Source: Agrobacterium tumefaciens
GTDB taxonomy: Bacteria; Pseudomonadota; Alphaproteobacteria; Rhizobiales; Rhizobiaceae
Assembly (NCBI RefSeq): GCF_013318015.2
Contig: NZ_CP115842.1
Span: 1,425,001-1,489,000 of the forward strand
Direction: 5' to 3'
Length of the DNA stretch: 64,000 nt
Both the position numbers and the translations under genes were made by a program. How positions within the stretch are numbered: position 1 is the first letter of the stretch; every line of letters starts with the position of its first letter. Shown here in pieces: positions 19,179-28,037 of the stretch. The notes beneath the pieces were generated by a model, which saw only the letters and a list, made by a program, of their open reading frames with translations, searched no databases and had not been told where the DNA came from.

Positions 19179-19760
19179 CTATTGCTCCCGCCCGCCATTT
19201 TCGACAGATGCCCGGCAATCTGCGCGGCAAATATCAAGAATTTCATCCGCCAGGGCCGATGCGTCCGGGCAGGCCCGCGATAGCACGATGGCCCCGACAG
19301 CTTGCGCCATAATGCTGATGGCTTGCGTGCGGGCATTTGAGCCGGCGGGCTGGTTCGCCGCAAGATTGCTCTCCAGTGCGTCAACAAGGCGCTCGATGCC
19401 TTCGCCGAAAACAGCTCTGGTTTCGTTTGGCAGCCGCGCTGCTTCCCCGCTCAGTGCGGCGGCCGTGCAGCCTTGGCCACGCGCATCACGATGCGTGCGC
19501 GAGATGTAGGCGTCGATCATCTCGCCCAAATCATACCCGGCATAGCGTGCCAACGTTTCGGAAAGTCCTTTGGCGGAGGCTTCTGCTATGAGCGCCTCCT
19601 TCGAGACGAAGTGGTTGTAAAATCCACCATGGGTCAGGCCCGCACCCTCCATCAGGTCAGCCACGCCAACGCCATCGAACCCTCGTTCGCGAAACATCCC
19701 GGATGCAATCGCAACAATCCGGTCATGATTTTCCTGCTTCTTTTCCTTGGTGATCCGCAT
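19179..19760 (-). CDS. TetR family transcriptional regulator
   Basis: 193 residues. The helix-turn-helix (about 9-52: IVAIASGMFRERGFDGVGVA, GLTHGGFYNHFVSKEAL) is closely like that of the two TetR proteins upstream, and the GCTAAALSGEAARLP segment matches the GCPxxALGxxxxR region of the first one. AAAGGG precedes the ATG. A 24-bp palindrome lies 28-51 nt upstream, so autoregulation is probable. The SDR/MDR genes at 17198-19138 are the likely targets. Confidence 0.9.
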   Translation of the reverse strand: MRITKEKKQENHDRIVAIASGMFRERGFDGVGVADLMEGAGLTHGGFYNHFVSKEALIAEASAKGLSETLARYAGYDLGEMIDAYISRTHRDARGQGCTAAALSGEAARLPNETRAVFGEGIERLVDALESNLAANQPAGSNARTQAISIMAQAVGAIVLSRACPDASALADEILDICRADCRASVENGGREQ

Positions 19761-19787
19761 GTCCGAACCCTTTCGACGGCGCCGTCT

Positions 19788-19811
19788 CCATGATGTTGGA
19801 TATCATCATGG
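19788..19811. promoter_or_regulatory. Operator palindrome upstream of the third TetR
   Basis: Perfect 8-bp arms CCATGATG (19788-19795) and CATCATGG (19804-19811), containing the ATGAT/ATCAT half-sites seen at 14936-14979 and 17082-17127. The remaining spacer to 19979 holds no gene. Confidence 0.6.
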
Positions 19812-19979
19812 ATTGAGAGTATTGCTGACGCTTATCATTAATAATGCGCTCAATACAAGGAACACGTCGTATCGGCTACCTAATTTTCCGTCCTTCGCCG
19901 CCGATATCTTGTCGCTGGCTGCAACGAAGCTTCTGTTTCTGGGAAGCTGGCCCGGATTGTTTGGTAAAATCAAACTCGG

Positions 19980-22265
19980 CTACGTGGATCGGCGTATCCT
20001 CACTGGAACGCCCTTATATGCTGGGGTCCCGGATTTCCTGTCGTAGTCTGCGAGCGCAATGACCTGGTTCATTTCGGGGTAATAACCTGCTACCGAGCCG
20101 GGCGGAATATTGTAGGCAACGGCGGTAAATCCGGTAGCGGTTTTGGCGCCACTCCCGCAAATTGCTTCGACATCGATGAGGTCTCCGTCTCTTAGTCCCC
20201 GCGTCTCAAGGTCCCGCTGGTTCATGAGGATGACGTCGCGGCGGCCGTAGACACCACGGTAGCGGTCGTCGAGGCTGTATATGGTGGTGTTGTACTGGTC
20301 ATGACTGCGCAAGGTGGTCAGCACAAGGGCTTCGGGGTCGTGCAAGCGTGTGTCCTCATCAAGGCCCGGTGCGACGAGAAATTCGGCCTTGCCGGACGGC
20401 GTATTCCACACACGATCAGAAGCTGCGACCGTGAGCCGGAAGCCTCCGGGCGTTTTCACGCGCGTATTGAAATCATGAAAATCGGGAAATACGATTTCGA
20501 TCTTGTCGCGGATCTGCTCATAGTCGCCGGCCATCCCGTCCCAGTCGATGTCGTGCCGGTTACCAAGCGTCGCCTTGGCCATGCCGGCAACGATCCAGGG
20601 TTCCGAGCGCAACTCATCGCTTGGCGGTTTGAGGAAACCGCGCGACGCGTGCACCATCGACATGGAATCCTCTACCGTGACGGATTGGCGCCCTGTCGCC
20701 TGAATATCCAGATCCGTCCGGCCCAGAACCGGCAGGAGGATCGATGTCTTTGCCAGCAGCAGATGCGAGCGATTGAGCTTTGTCGCAAGATGAACGGCCA
20801 GATCGAGTTTCCGCATGCCCGCGAACGTCGCTTCAGGATCGGACATGGCGACAGCAAGATTGCCACCAAGACACACCAACGCTTTCGACCTGCCCTCAAT
20901 GATGGCTTCGATTGCCTCCACGGCATTATGGCCCTTTTCACCAGACGGGCGGAAACCGAAGGCTTTCTCCATGCCAGCAAGAAGAGCCTCGTTGGGAATT
21001 TCAGTGATGCCGACGGTCCGGTCGCCCTGAACGTTGGAATGGCCGCGCAGGGGACAGATACCGGCGCCTGGCCGGCCTGTATTGCCGCGCAGCATCAGGA
21101 AATTGGCGAGTTGCTGCACATTGGCCGTGCCATGGGCATGCTGTGTGATGCCCATGCCATAACAGAGAATGACGTTTTTCGCCTTGAGGTAGACATCCAC
21201 GGCGCTATCGAGCGCTTCCAGTGAGAGGCCGGATTTCTCGATAATCTCCGGCCATTGCGTCTGGTCGATATCGGCTTGCAGGGCTTCGAGGCCAATCGTA
21301 TGCGCCGCGATGAAATCGCGGTCGATGACGCCGGGTCCGCCAGCTTCGATATCGGCCGCGTCCCGCTCGAAGATGCGCTTCATCATACCCTTGAGTGCGG
21401 CAAGATCGCCGCCGGTACGAACCTGATGATAGGCAGACGCGATCGGCGTGGATGACATCGTCGCCATTTCGATCGGATCCTGCGGGGCTGCAAACCGCTC
21501 CAGCGCCCGCTCCTTGAGTGGATTGAAGACGACGATCGGCACACCCCTGCGGGAGGCCTCATGTAATGTCGTCATCATGCGCGGATGGTTGGTGCCGGGA
21601 TTGTGCCCGAACGAAAAGATCGCGTCGGCATGATCGAAATCCTCCAGCGTTACAGTGCCCTTGCCGACACCGATCGACAGGGGCAGACCGACGCTGGTGG
21701 CTTCGTGGCACATGTTGGAACAGTCGGGGAAATTGTTGGTGCCATAGGCGCGAACGAAGAGCTGAAAGAGAAACGCCGCTTCGTTGGAGGCACGACCGGA
21801 CGTATAGAACTCGGCCATATGAGGGCTGGGAAGGGCGTTCAACTCCGAGGCAATACGCGCGAATGCGGCATCCCATTCGATCGGCACGTAGCGGTCACTG
21901 GCATGATCATAGATCAGCGGATGCGTCAGGCGCCCCTGATCTTCAAGCGTGTGGTCGGTCCATTGCCAGAGATCAGTCACCGAATGAGCGGCAAAGAAAT
22001 CGGGGCCAACGCGCTTGGCCGTCGATTCCCAGGTGATCGCCTTTGCTCCGTTCTCGCAGAACTCAAATGAACTTGTGTGCTTCGGATCGGGCCAGGCGCA
22101 GCCGGGACAATCGAAGCCTTCGGGCTGGTTTGCCTTTAACAATGTCGCCGCGCCCTCGGCGATGATCTGCTGGTGAGCAAGGGTTTTGGCGACGGCTTTT
22201 AGTGCGCCCCAGCCACCTGCTGGCGCTGTATAATGCTCTATCCCATCCGGCCGCTTCTCGCTCAT
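19980..22265 (-). CDS. FdhF/YdeP family molybdopterin oxidoreductase
   Basis: 761 residues (ATG 22265; a GTG one codon earlier is possible). It matches the YdeP branch of bis-MGD oxidoreductases: an N-terminal DCPGCAWPDP motif, EFYTSGRASNEAAFLFQL, GHNPGTNHPRM, LRGNTGRPGAGICPLRGHSNVQGDRTVG and a C-terminal dinucleotide-binding domain (LTTLRSHDQYNTTIYSLDDRYRGVYGRR). The usual N-terminal 4Fe-4S CxxC set is reduced. E. coli YdeP is linked to acid resistance, but the reaction of the family is unknown. It is divergent from an MFS gene. Confidence 0.92.
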   Translation of the reverse strand: MSEKRPDGIEHYTAPAGGWGALKAVAKTLAHQQIIAEGAATLLKANQPEGFDCPGCAWPDPKHTSSFEFCENGAKAITWESTAKRVGPDFFAAHSVTDLWQWTDHTLEDQGRLTHPLIYDHASDRYVPIEWDAAFARIASELNALPSPHMAEFYTSGRASNEAAFLFQLFVRAYGTNNFPDCSNMCHEATSVGLPLSIGVGKGTVTLEDFDHADAIFSFGHNPGTNHPRMMTTLHEASRRGVPIVVFNPLKERALERFAAPQDPIEMATMSSTPIASAYHQVRTGGDLAALKGMMKRIFERDAADIEAGGPGVIDRDFIAAHTIGLEALQADIDQTQWPEIIEKSGLSLEALDSAVDVYLKAKNVILCYGMGITQHAHGTANVQQLANFLMLRGNTGRPGAGICPLRGHSNVQGDRTVGITEIPNEALLAGMEKAFGFRPSGEKGHNAVEAIEAIIEGRSKALVCLGGNLAVAMSDPEATFAGMRKLDLAVHLATKLNRSHLLLAKTSILLPVLGRTDLDIQATGRQSVTVEDSMSMVHASRGFLKPPSDELRSEPWIVAGMAKATLGNRHDIDWDGMAGDYEQIRDKIEIVFPDFHDFNTRVKTPGGFRLTVAASDRVWNTPSGKAEFLVAPGLDEDTRLHDPEALVLTTLRSHDQYNTTIYSLDDRYRGVYGRRDVILMNQRDLETRGLRDGDLIDVEAICGSGAKTATGFTAVAYNIPPGSVAGYYPEMNQVIALADYDRKSGTPAYKGVPVRIRRST

Positions 22266-22322
22266 CACAGTCTCCCTTCAGCGTGTTTGAATAAATCTAG
22301 CATCGAACGCATCAGTACGAAC

Positions 22323-22355
22323 CTAGACCGATGTATAGGTCCAGGTAGACGTCTA
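22323..22355. promoter_or_regulatory. Palindromic elements between ydeP-like and MFS genes
   Basis: A perfect TAGACGTCTA (22346-22355) and a nearby TAGACC-N8-GGTCCA (one mismatch, about 22324-22343) lie in the 156-nt divergent gap. They look like a regulator binding site serving both directions; the protein that binds is not apparent here. Confidence 0.45.
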
Positions 22356-22421
22356 TCGAATGTGCGGCCAACGAGATTGAGCATATTTTGCCCAGATCAA
22401 GATTGGCGGTGGAACAGTATC

Positions 22422-23645
22422 ATGGAAAAGACAGGACAGATGCAAGCCGGGGCGGCAAGCGCCACCCACAATGATGCGATCGGACAAGTGGCGCTTCTGG
22501 CCATGGCCGTCGCGGGCGGTATTGCCGTCGCAAACATCTACTACAATCAGCCGATGCTCGGGCTTATCGAGGCGGATTTCAGTCGGCAGCCAGTTACCGG
22601 CATGGTGCCCACCGCAACGCAACTCGGTTACGCACTGGGGTTGTTCCTTTTACTGCCGCTCGGCGACCTCGTTAATCGCCGCCGGATGATCATTGGGCAA
22701 TTCGTGGTGCTTGCCGCCGCGCTCGCGCTGGCTGCACTGGCGCCGACGGCCTGGATGCTGGTTGCAGCATCGGTCATGGTTGGAGCATGCTCGACAGTCG
22801 CCCAGCAGATCGTGCCCTTTGCGGCATCGCTGGCCGCGCCCGAAAAGCGCGGCGCCACAATCGGCACCGTCATGGCAGGCGTATTGTCGGGCATATTGTT
22901 CAGCCGCACCCTGTCGGGCTTTGTGGGCGAACACGCTGGCTGGCGGGAAATGTTCTGGATCGGCGTACCGCTTGCCCTGCTCGCCGCGGGCCTCATGTTT
23001 GCGGTCCTGCCGCATCATCGGCCAACCTCGACTTTGCGATATCATCAGGCGCTCCGGTCGCTCGGCCAGCTATGGAAACGCCACCCGGCCTTGAGGGCAG
23101 CGACTATCATCCAGGCGTTTCTGTTCGCGTCGTTCACGGCCTTCTGGACCATCCTCGCTCTCTATCTGGCGGGGCCAGAATTTCAGCTCGGTGCGGATGT
23201 CGCGGGTCTGTTTGGGATCGTCGGTGCGGTCGGCATATTTGCAGCGCCTCTGGCAGGAGTTGTTGCCGACAGACGGGGACCGCATTTCGTGGTCTGGATG
23301 GGCGCCGGATTGACGATCGCCGCCTGGCTTATCTTCGGGCTCTGGGCATCGATCGCTTCCTTGGTTGTAGGCGTCATCGTACTTGATTTCGGCATACAGA
23401 GCGCGCTGATTTCTAACCAGCACATCATTTATGCCCTGGATGCCGATGCGCGTAGCCGTCTCAACACGGTCTTCATGACTGGAATGTTTCTGGGGGGTGC
23501 CACAGGTTCGGCGATGGCGACACTGGCCTGGGGGCAGGGCGGCTGGCTTGTCGTCAGCCTTCTCGGCGCGGCGTTTGGCCTCGCAGCCTTCGCGGTTAAA
23601 ATATTTCATCATCGCCGGCATTCGCCGACGGTTGTCGGAAACTGA
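22422..23645 (+). CDS. MFS transporter
   Basis: 407 residues from ATG 22422 with about 12 hydrophobic segments. Family signs are LFLLLPLGDLVNRRRMI (loop 2-3 motif, about 75-91) and its weak repeat VVADRRGPHFVVW in the second half. The topology fits a drug/metabolite:H+ antiporter of the YnfM/AraJ-like group. It is 10 nt upstream of a flavin monooxygenase gene, so the two are co-transcribed; the exporter may handle the product or substrate of that enzyme. Confidence 0.9.
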   Translation: MEKTGQMQAGAASATHNDAIGQVALLAMAVAGGIAVANIYYNQPMLGLIEADFSRQPVTGMVPTATQLGYALGLFLLLPLGDLVNRRRMIIGQFVVLAAALALAALAPTAWMLVAASVMVGACSTVAQQIVPFAASLAAPEKRGATIGTVMAGVLSGILFSRTLSGFVGEHAGWREMFWIGVPLALLAAGLMFAVLPHHRPTSTLRYHQALRSLGQLWKRHPALRAATIIQAFLFASFTAFWTILALYLAGPEFQLGADVAGLFGIVGAVGIFAAPLAGVVADRRGPHFVVWMGAGLTIAAWLIFGLWASIASLVVGVIVLDFGIQSALISNQHIIYALDADARSRLNTVFMTGMFLGGATGSAMATLAWGQGGWLVVSLLGAAFGLAAFAVKIFHHRRHSPTVVGN

Positions 23646-23655
23646 GGGCGGAACG

Positions 23656-24771
23656 ATGGAAAAGCTACGTATAGGAATCGTCGGCGGTTCGCTTGCCGGC
23701 CTCTTCGCTGGCATCATGTTACAACAGGCTGGCCACGATGTCCGCATCTACGAGCGATCAAAGAGCGGTCTTGCAGGTCGGGGAGCGGGCCTCGTCGGTC
23801 AGAGGGACCTGCTGCACATTCTCCGGCTGATTGGCTGCGAGCATGTCGCCCGTATCGGCGTGGTGGCTAGGGAGCGCATCTATCTCGATCAGGACGGCCG
23901 TATCGCCCAGACCGTTAAGGCGCCCCAGACCCAGATCTCCTGGGATTATCTGTTCGAAACTGTCGCTTCCCGCATCGCTTCAGGAAGCTATGTGTTGGGT
24001 CGGGATGTCGTCAAAGTGCTGGATGGCGAGAGTGGCGCGGAGCTGATTTTTGGTGACGGCACGCGGGTGAATGCCGATCTGGTTATCGGTGCCGATGGCC
24101 TTGGTTCGGTGGTGCGCGCAGCGGTCAATCCCGGAGACACGCAAAACCGCTATTCCGGCTATGTCGCATGGCGTGGATTGATCCCGGAAACGAGGCTTCC
24201 AACGGCAGCAAATCTGCTTCTCGACCGGTTTGCCTTTCATGTCAGGCCGGGCGTACATGCGCTCGGTTATCTTGTCCCAGGCTCGAAGGGCGAAATGGAC
24301 ATCGGCAATCGCCGATATAACTGGGTCTGGTATCGCAAAGTGCCAGCAAGCGAACTTGCCCACACGTTCACCGATCTGGATGGGCGAACGCATGCATTTT
24401 CGCTGCCGCGTGGTGGCTTGTCGAGCGACCGTCTGGAGGCGTTGCGCGTCGATGCGCTGCAGATGCTTCCGCCGCAATTCGCCCAGGCGGTCGAGGCGGA
24501 GCCAAGCCCCTCTATCCAGGGCATTTTCGACTACGAGTCGCCCCGCATGACGGGCCGTTCGGTCGTCCTCATCGGCGACGCCGCCTTTGTCGCGCGTCCG
24601 CACACCGCGATGGGCGTGTCGAAGGCAGCGGGCGATGTCATGGCGTTGAGCGACAGCCTGGAGTCCGAGGTTGACCTTCCCAGTGCCTTGCAGCGGTTCG
24701 AAGACGATCGCATCGCGGTTGGCCGGGAAATCGTTGCTTATGGCAGGCAACTCGGTGCGTCGGCTATCTGA
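23656..24771 (+). CDS. FAD-dependent monooxygenase (dihydroxypyridine hydroxylase-like)
   Basis: 371 residues from ATG 23656 (ribosome binding site GAGGGCGG). A Rossmann GGSLAGLFAGIMLQQAG (about 10-26), a VIGADGLGSVVR segment and GDAAFVARPHTAMGVSKAAGD (FAD ribityl binding) define a class A flavoprotein hydroxylase. RGAGLVGQRDLLHIL and GYVAWRGLIPE resemble 2,6-dihydroxypyridine 3-monooxygenase. The exact aromatic substrate is not known. It probably shares the MFS promoter and is followed by a strong terminator. Confidence 0.88.
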   Translation: MEKLRIGIVGGSLAGLFAGIMLQQAGHDVRIYERSKSGLAGRGAGLVGQRDLLHILRLIGCEHVARIGVVARERIYLDQDGRIAQTVKAPQTQISWDYLFETVASRIASGSYVLGRDVVKVLDGESGAELIFGDGTRVNADLVIGADGLGSVVRAAVNPGDTQNRYSGYVAWRGLIPETRLPTAANLLLDRFAFHVRPGVHALGYLVPGSKGEMDIGNRRYNWVWYRKVPASELAHTFTDLDGRTHAFSLPRGGLSSDRLEALRVDALQMLPPQFAQAVEAEPSPSIQGIFDYESPRMTGRSVVLIGDAAFVARPHTAMGVSKAAGDVMALSDSLESEVDLPSALQRFEDDRIAVGREIVAYGRQLGASAI

Positions 24772-24817
24772 GTATCGACCGGCTGTCTGTCACGGTACTC
24801 AAGAACGATATTTTTAA

Positions 24818-24845
24818 CCTGCTGGCTTCTGCCAGCGGGTTTTTG
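24818..24845 (+). terminator. Rho-independent terminator after the monooxygenase
   Basis: Arms CCTGCTGGC (24818-24826) and GCCAGCGGG (24831-24839) with loop TTCT and a following T tract (24840-24844). It also separates the convergent flavoprotein gene. Confidence 0.85.
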
Positions 24846-24867
24846 ATTTTGAGAAAGGTCGGATGCT

Positions 24868-26541
24868 TCAGTTTGGCGGCTTCATCAGGCTTAGTGCGGC
24901 GTGGATTTGCGAGACGACGGCGGCACCTTCCCCAACTGCTGCCGCGACCCGCTTGGTCGATCCGGCACGGACATCCCCGATGGCAAAGACATTTGGCAGG
25001 CTGGTTTCGAGAGGCAATGGCTTGCGGGAAAAACGACAATGCTCATCGAAGGATTGCCCAGTGACGATGAAGCCCTTGTCATCGGTTTGCACCCGGCTGC
25101 TGATCCAGCCAGCGTTCGGATCCGCGCCGATAAAAAGGAAGAGATGATGAAGCGGCAAGGTGTTCGCGCTTCCATCCAGGCGGTTGCGCAGTCTTGCGGA
25201 GGAGATGCCAGTGGCGTTATCGCCATTGATCGCGTCCACTTCGCAATGCATGTGCAGTTGGACGTTCGGCAGGGCCTTGATACGGTCGATCAGGTATTGC
25301 GACATCGTATCTTCGAGTGCGCGCCGCACGACCAGATGAAGTGTCTTGACCTGAGGCGCCAGAAAAACGATGGCCTGGCCTGCCGAATTGCCGCCGCCAA
25401 CCAGGACGATCTCTTCGCCGGCGCAAAGTTTTGCCTCGATCGGCGAGGCCCAATAGGAAACGCCGTTGCCCTCGAAACCGTCAATGTTGGTGATGTCCGG
25501 CCGCCTGTAGCGAGCGCCGGATGCGATGACGACACTGCGGGCCGTCACCGATTTTCCACCGTCGAGTTCGAGCGCCAGCACACCTGCGTCATCTTTCGGA
25601 GGGATCAGATTTTTGACAGCGACGGGAAGAACCATTTCCGCCCCGAACTTGAGAGCCTGATTGTAGGCACGTCCCGCCAGCGCCTGTCCGGATATGCCCG
25701 TCGGGAAGCCGAGATAGTTTTCGATCCGGGACGAAGCGCCGGCCTGCCCCCCAATCGAGTGTTCATCGATGACAAGGACGTCGAGCCCTTCCGAAGCGGC
25801 ATAGACGGCGGTGGCAAGGCCCGCCGGTCCAGCGCCGACAACAGCGACGTCATAGAGCTTTCCGGGCTTGAGGTCCGGCGTCATGCCGAGACATGCTGCG
25901 GCCTCCGCATCGGTCGGTTTCTTGAGCACGGTGCCGTTGGGGCAGACCATTAGCGGAAGGTCGGAGGCGAGAATACCCAGACGTTCGATCAGCGCCTTAC
26001 CTTCACCCTCCATGGCAGCATCAAGCACGATGTGGGGAAAGGCATTGCGGGCTAGAAATCCTTGCAGGCGCGAGAGCGCGGCATTGCCAGCGGTTCCAAT
26101 CAGAACAGAACCTGCGCCTGCATCGATCAGACCGACGCGGCGCAGGATGAAGGCGCGCATGATGATTTCGCCGACATCGGCCGATCCGATCACCAAGGCC
26201 CGCAAATGGGCGGCATCAAAGGGAATGGCCGTGCAGCCCTCGGACCCGGCGCGGGCCCCGGCAAGTGTCGGTCGACCCGACAGCTGGTTGACTTCGCCAG
26301 ACAACTGGCCTGCTCCATGCGTCGTGATCGGCGCCTCGCCGGAAAGACCTTCGTGGCGAAACACGTCCATTGATCCCTTCAGCACCAGCCAGGCGGGCGC
26401 TGCGTGGTCTCCTACCTTGTAGACGAAGTCACCACGTGCGAAATCTTTTGGCTCGCCGCTGGCAAAACGCTTCGCCGTCTCGACCTGATGGGGGTTGAGC
26501 ACCGGAAACATCTGGTCCAGGCGCGCGCTGAGATCTGCCAT
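24868..26541 (-). CDS. Cyclic-nucleotide-binding thioredoxin reductase-like flavoprotein
   Basis: 557 residues with GGAGGTAACAG before the ATG. Residues about 10-130 form a cNMP-binding domain (FARGDFVYKVGDHAAPAWLV, GEVNQLSGRPTL). Residues about 230-550 form a thioredoxin-reductase fold with VVGAGPAGLATAVYAASEGL, VLVGGGNSAGQA and FAIGDVRAGSTKRVAAAVGEG. The redox CxxC between the two dinucleotide domains is missing: the region reads YWASPIEAKLCAGEE with one Cys. It is therefore unlikely to be a classical thioredoxin reductase. A UBP zinc-finger gene precedes it by 57 nt on the same strand. Confidence 0.9.
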   Translation of the reverse strand: MADLSARLDQMFPVLNPHQVETAKRFASGEPKDFARGDFVYKVGDHAAPAWLVLKGSMDVFRHEGLSGEAPITTHGAGQLSGEVNQLSGRPTLAGARAGSEGCTAIPFDAAHLRALVIGSADVGEIIMRAFILRRVGLIDAGAGSVLIGTAGNAALSRLQGFLARNAFPHIVLDAAMEGEGKALIERLGILASDLPLMVCPNGTVLKKPTDAEAAACLGMTPDLKPGKLYDVAVVGAGPAGLATAVYAASEGLDVLVIDEHSIGGQAGASSRIENYLGFPTGISGQALAGRAYNQALKFGAEMVLPVAVKNLIPPKDDAGVLALELDGGKSVTARSVVIASGARYRRPDITNIDGFEGNGVSYWASPIEAKLCAGEEIVLVGGGNSAGQAIVFLAPQVKTLHLVVRRALEDTMSQYLIDRIKALPNVQLHMHCEVDAINGDNATGISSARLRNRLDGSANTLPLHHLFLFIGADPNAGWISSRVQTDDKGFIVTGQSFDEHCRFSRKPLPLETSLPNVFAIGDVRAGSTKRVAAAVGEGAAVVSQIHAALSLMKPPN

Positions 26542-26598
26542 CTGTTACCTCCAGCTGGAAATGTCGTCCGCAGGTCACCGCCGATTTTTCGGCGAAGT

Positions 26599-26904
26599 TC
26601 AGTAATATCGCGGTATCGGCCCGCGTTGCGGTGTCTGATCAGGCAGGTCCACCATGGTTTCGTCCACATAACACCAGCCCCAGCCTTCCGGCGGGTCATA
26701 GCCCTCGATGATGGGGTGGCGGGTGGTGTGGAAATGCGCGGTCGCGTGGCGGCCGGGGGACTGATCGCAGCAGCCGACATGACCACATTCGCGGCAGAGC
26801 CTCAAATGAAGCCATATCTGGCCAGTTTCGAGACATTCCTCGCAGCCAAGCGTCATGGGCTTGACCGATCGGATCGTCGGCAGGTGCGAGCATTGATCAG
26901 ACAT
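26599..26904 (-). CDS. UBP-type zinc finger protein
   Basis: 101 residues with AGGAGTGGAAC before the ATG. The UBP/ZnF domain is complete: GCEECLETGQIWLHLRLCRECGHVGCCD, then GRHATAHFHTTRHPII, giving the Cys and His ligands. Bacteria lack ubiquitin, so the partner is unknown. The pairing with the cNMP-flavoprotein suggests a shared function, perhaps protein-protein contact or redox sensing through zinc-bound thiols. Confidence 0.9.
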   Translation of the reverse strand: MSDQCSHLPTIRSVKPMTLGCEECLETGQIWLHLRLCRECGHVGCCDQSPGRHATAHFHTTRHPIIEGYDPPEGWGWCYVDETMVDLPDQTPQRGPIPRYY

Positions 26905-26932
26905 GGTTCCACTCCTGAACGTGTTGGAAATT

Positions 26933-27304
26933 TCAGTGCTTCAGTGCTTCTTCAAGACACAGTATAAGCTGGTTGAAATCGACTGGCTTCCCAAGGAATG
27001 CGAATGCACCGCCATCCATTGCCGCTGCTCTCGTTCGCTCGTCGCAATAGGATGTCATGAAGATCATCGGCGGCTTTTGATCACCACGCGAGTTTAACAC
27101 GTCCTGCATCTGGATGCCGCTCAAGCCTGGCATTTTAACGTCGACCAGCATGCAGTCGATCGCGACGCGATCACCGCGGGCCAGAAAGTCTTCCGCAGAC
27201 GAAAACAGCCGGCTCTCGTAACCGCAGGACAAAACGAGATCGTCAAGGGCTTCGCGGATCGACCGATCGTCGTCAACGATGGCTATGACAGGTGTTCTGG
27301 ACAA
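26933..27304 (-). CDS. Single-domain response regulator (receiver only)
   Basis: 123 residues from a TTG start; no ATG is available in frame. The receiver is complete: acidic DDD near residue 11, the phosphoacceptor Asp in LVDVKMPGLSG (about 54), Thr/Ser in FMTSY and Lys in LGKPVDF. It has no output domain. It resembles the receivers of FixJ-type regulators and follows such a regulator on the same strand after 91 nt. It could act as a phosphate sink or shuttle for the kinase at 28030-29637. Confidence 0.88.
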   Translation of the reverse strand: MSRTPVIAIVDDDRSIREALDDLVLSCGYESRLFSSAEDFLARGDRVAIDCMLVDVKMPGLSGIQMQDVLNSRGDQKPPMIFMTSYCDERTRAAAMDGGAFAFLGKPVDFNQLILCLEEALKH

Positions 27305-27395
27305 TTTGATTGGGCCTTGCCTCTTAAAATCAACTGGCTTCTATATGCGCCATCGAGACACAACATTGCACCATACAAGGGTCTAGGTTTTGGCC

Positions 27396-28037
27396 TCAAA
27401 GGCCCAGCAGTTCCGCCTTGCGCACCAGTTCGGCGACGGAGCGCGCCTCCATTTTGCGCATGACATTGCCGCGATGCAGCTTGACCGTGATCTCGCTGAT
27501 CCCGAGGTTGAACGCAATCTGCTTGTTCATCAGGCCTTGCACGACAGCCGTCATGACCTCATGCTCGCGGCGGGTCAATGTCTTGGCCAGTTCCACGACG
27601 GCGCCATTTGCAGCAGATTGCTGGCGCATTTCCCGATCTTTCTGAAAAGCAACCGAGACGGCGTCTAGGATGTCCTGGTCCCGAAAAGGTTTGGTCAGGA
27701 AGTCGATGGCGCCTGCTTTCATGGCACGGACTGTCATTGGTATATCACCGTGACCCGTCATGAAGATGATAGGCATTCGGTTGCCCAGTTTTTCCAGGTG
27801 GAGCTGAAAATCAAGGCCGTTCGCACCGGGCAGGCGAACGTCGAGAAGAATGCAGCCAGGTCGGCCCAGATCGGCATTTTCAAGCAGGTCCTGGGCGCTT
27901 TCAAAGGATTTTGCTTCTGTTCGAATTGACAGGAACAGATCGACCAAAGCCTCGCGTATCGCAGTATCGTCATCGACGACGTAGACAACCGGCGTATCGC
28001 CGTTCGGCGGTTTGCCGGACTTTCTCGCATCATTCAT
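27396..28037 (-). CDS. FixJ/NarL-type response regulator
   Basis: 213 residues. Residues about 15-130 form a receiver (VVDDD, phosphoacceptor in LLDVRLPGANG, MTGHGD, TKPF). Residues about 148-210 form a LuxR-type helix-turn-helix (LTRREHEVMTAVVQGLMNKQ, then ISEITVKLHRGNVMRKM). Its start overlaps the end of the histidine kinase gene by 8 bp, so it is the cognate regulator and a DNA-binding transcription activator. Confidence 0.93.
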   Translation of the reverse strand: MNDARKSGKPPNGDTPVVYVVDDDTAIREALVDLFLSIRTEAKSFESAQDLLENADLGRPGCILLDVRLPGANGLDFQLHLEKLGNRMPIIFMTGHGDIPMTVRAMKAGAIDFLTKPFRDQDILDAVSVAFQKDREMRQQSAANGAVVELAKTLTRREHEVMTAVVQGLMNKQIAFNLGISEITVKLHRGNVMRKMEARSVAELVRKAELLGL

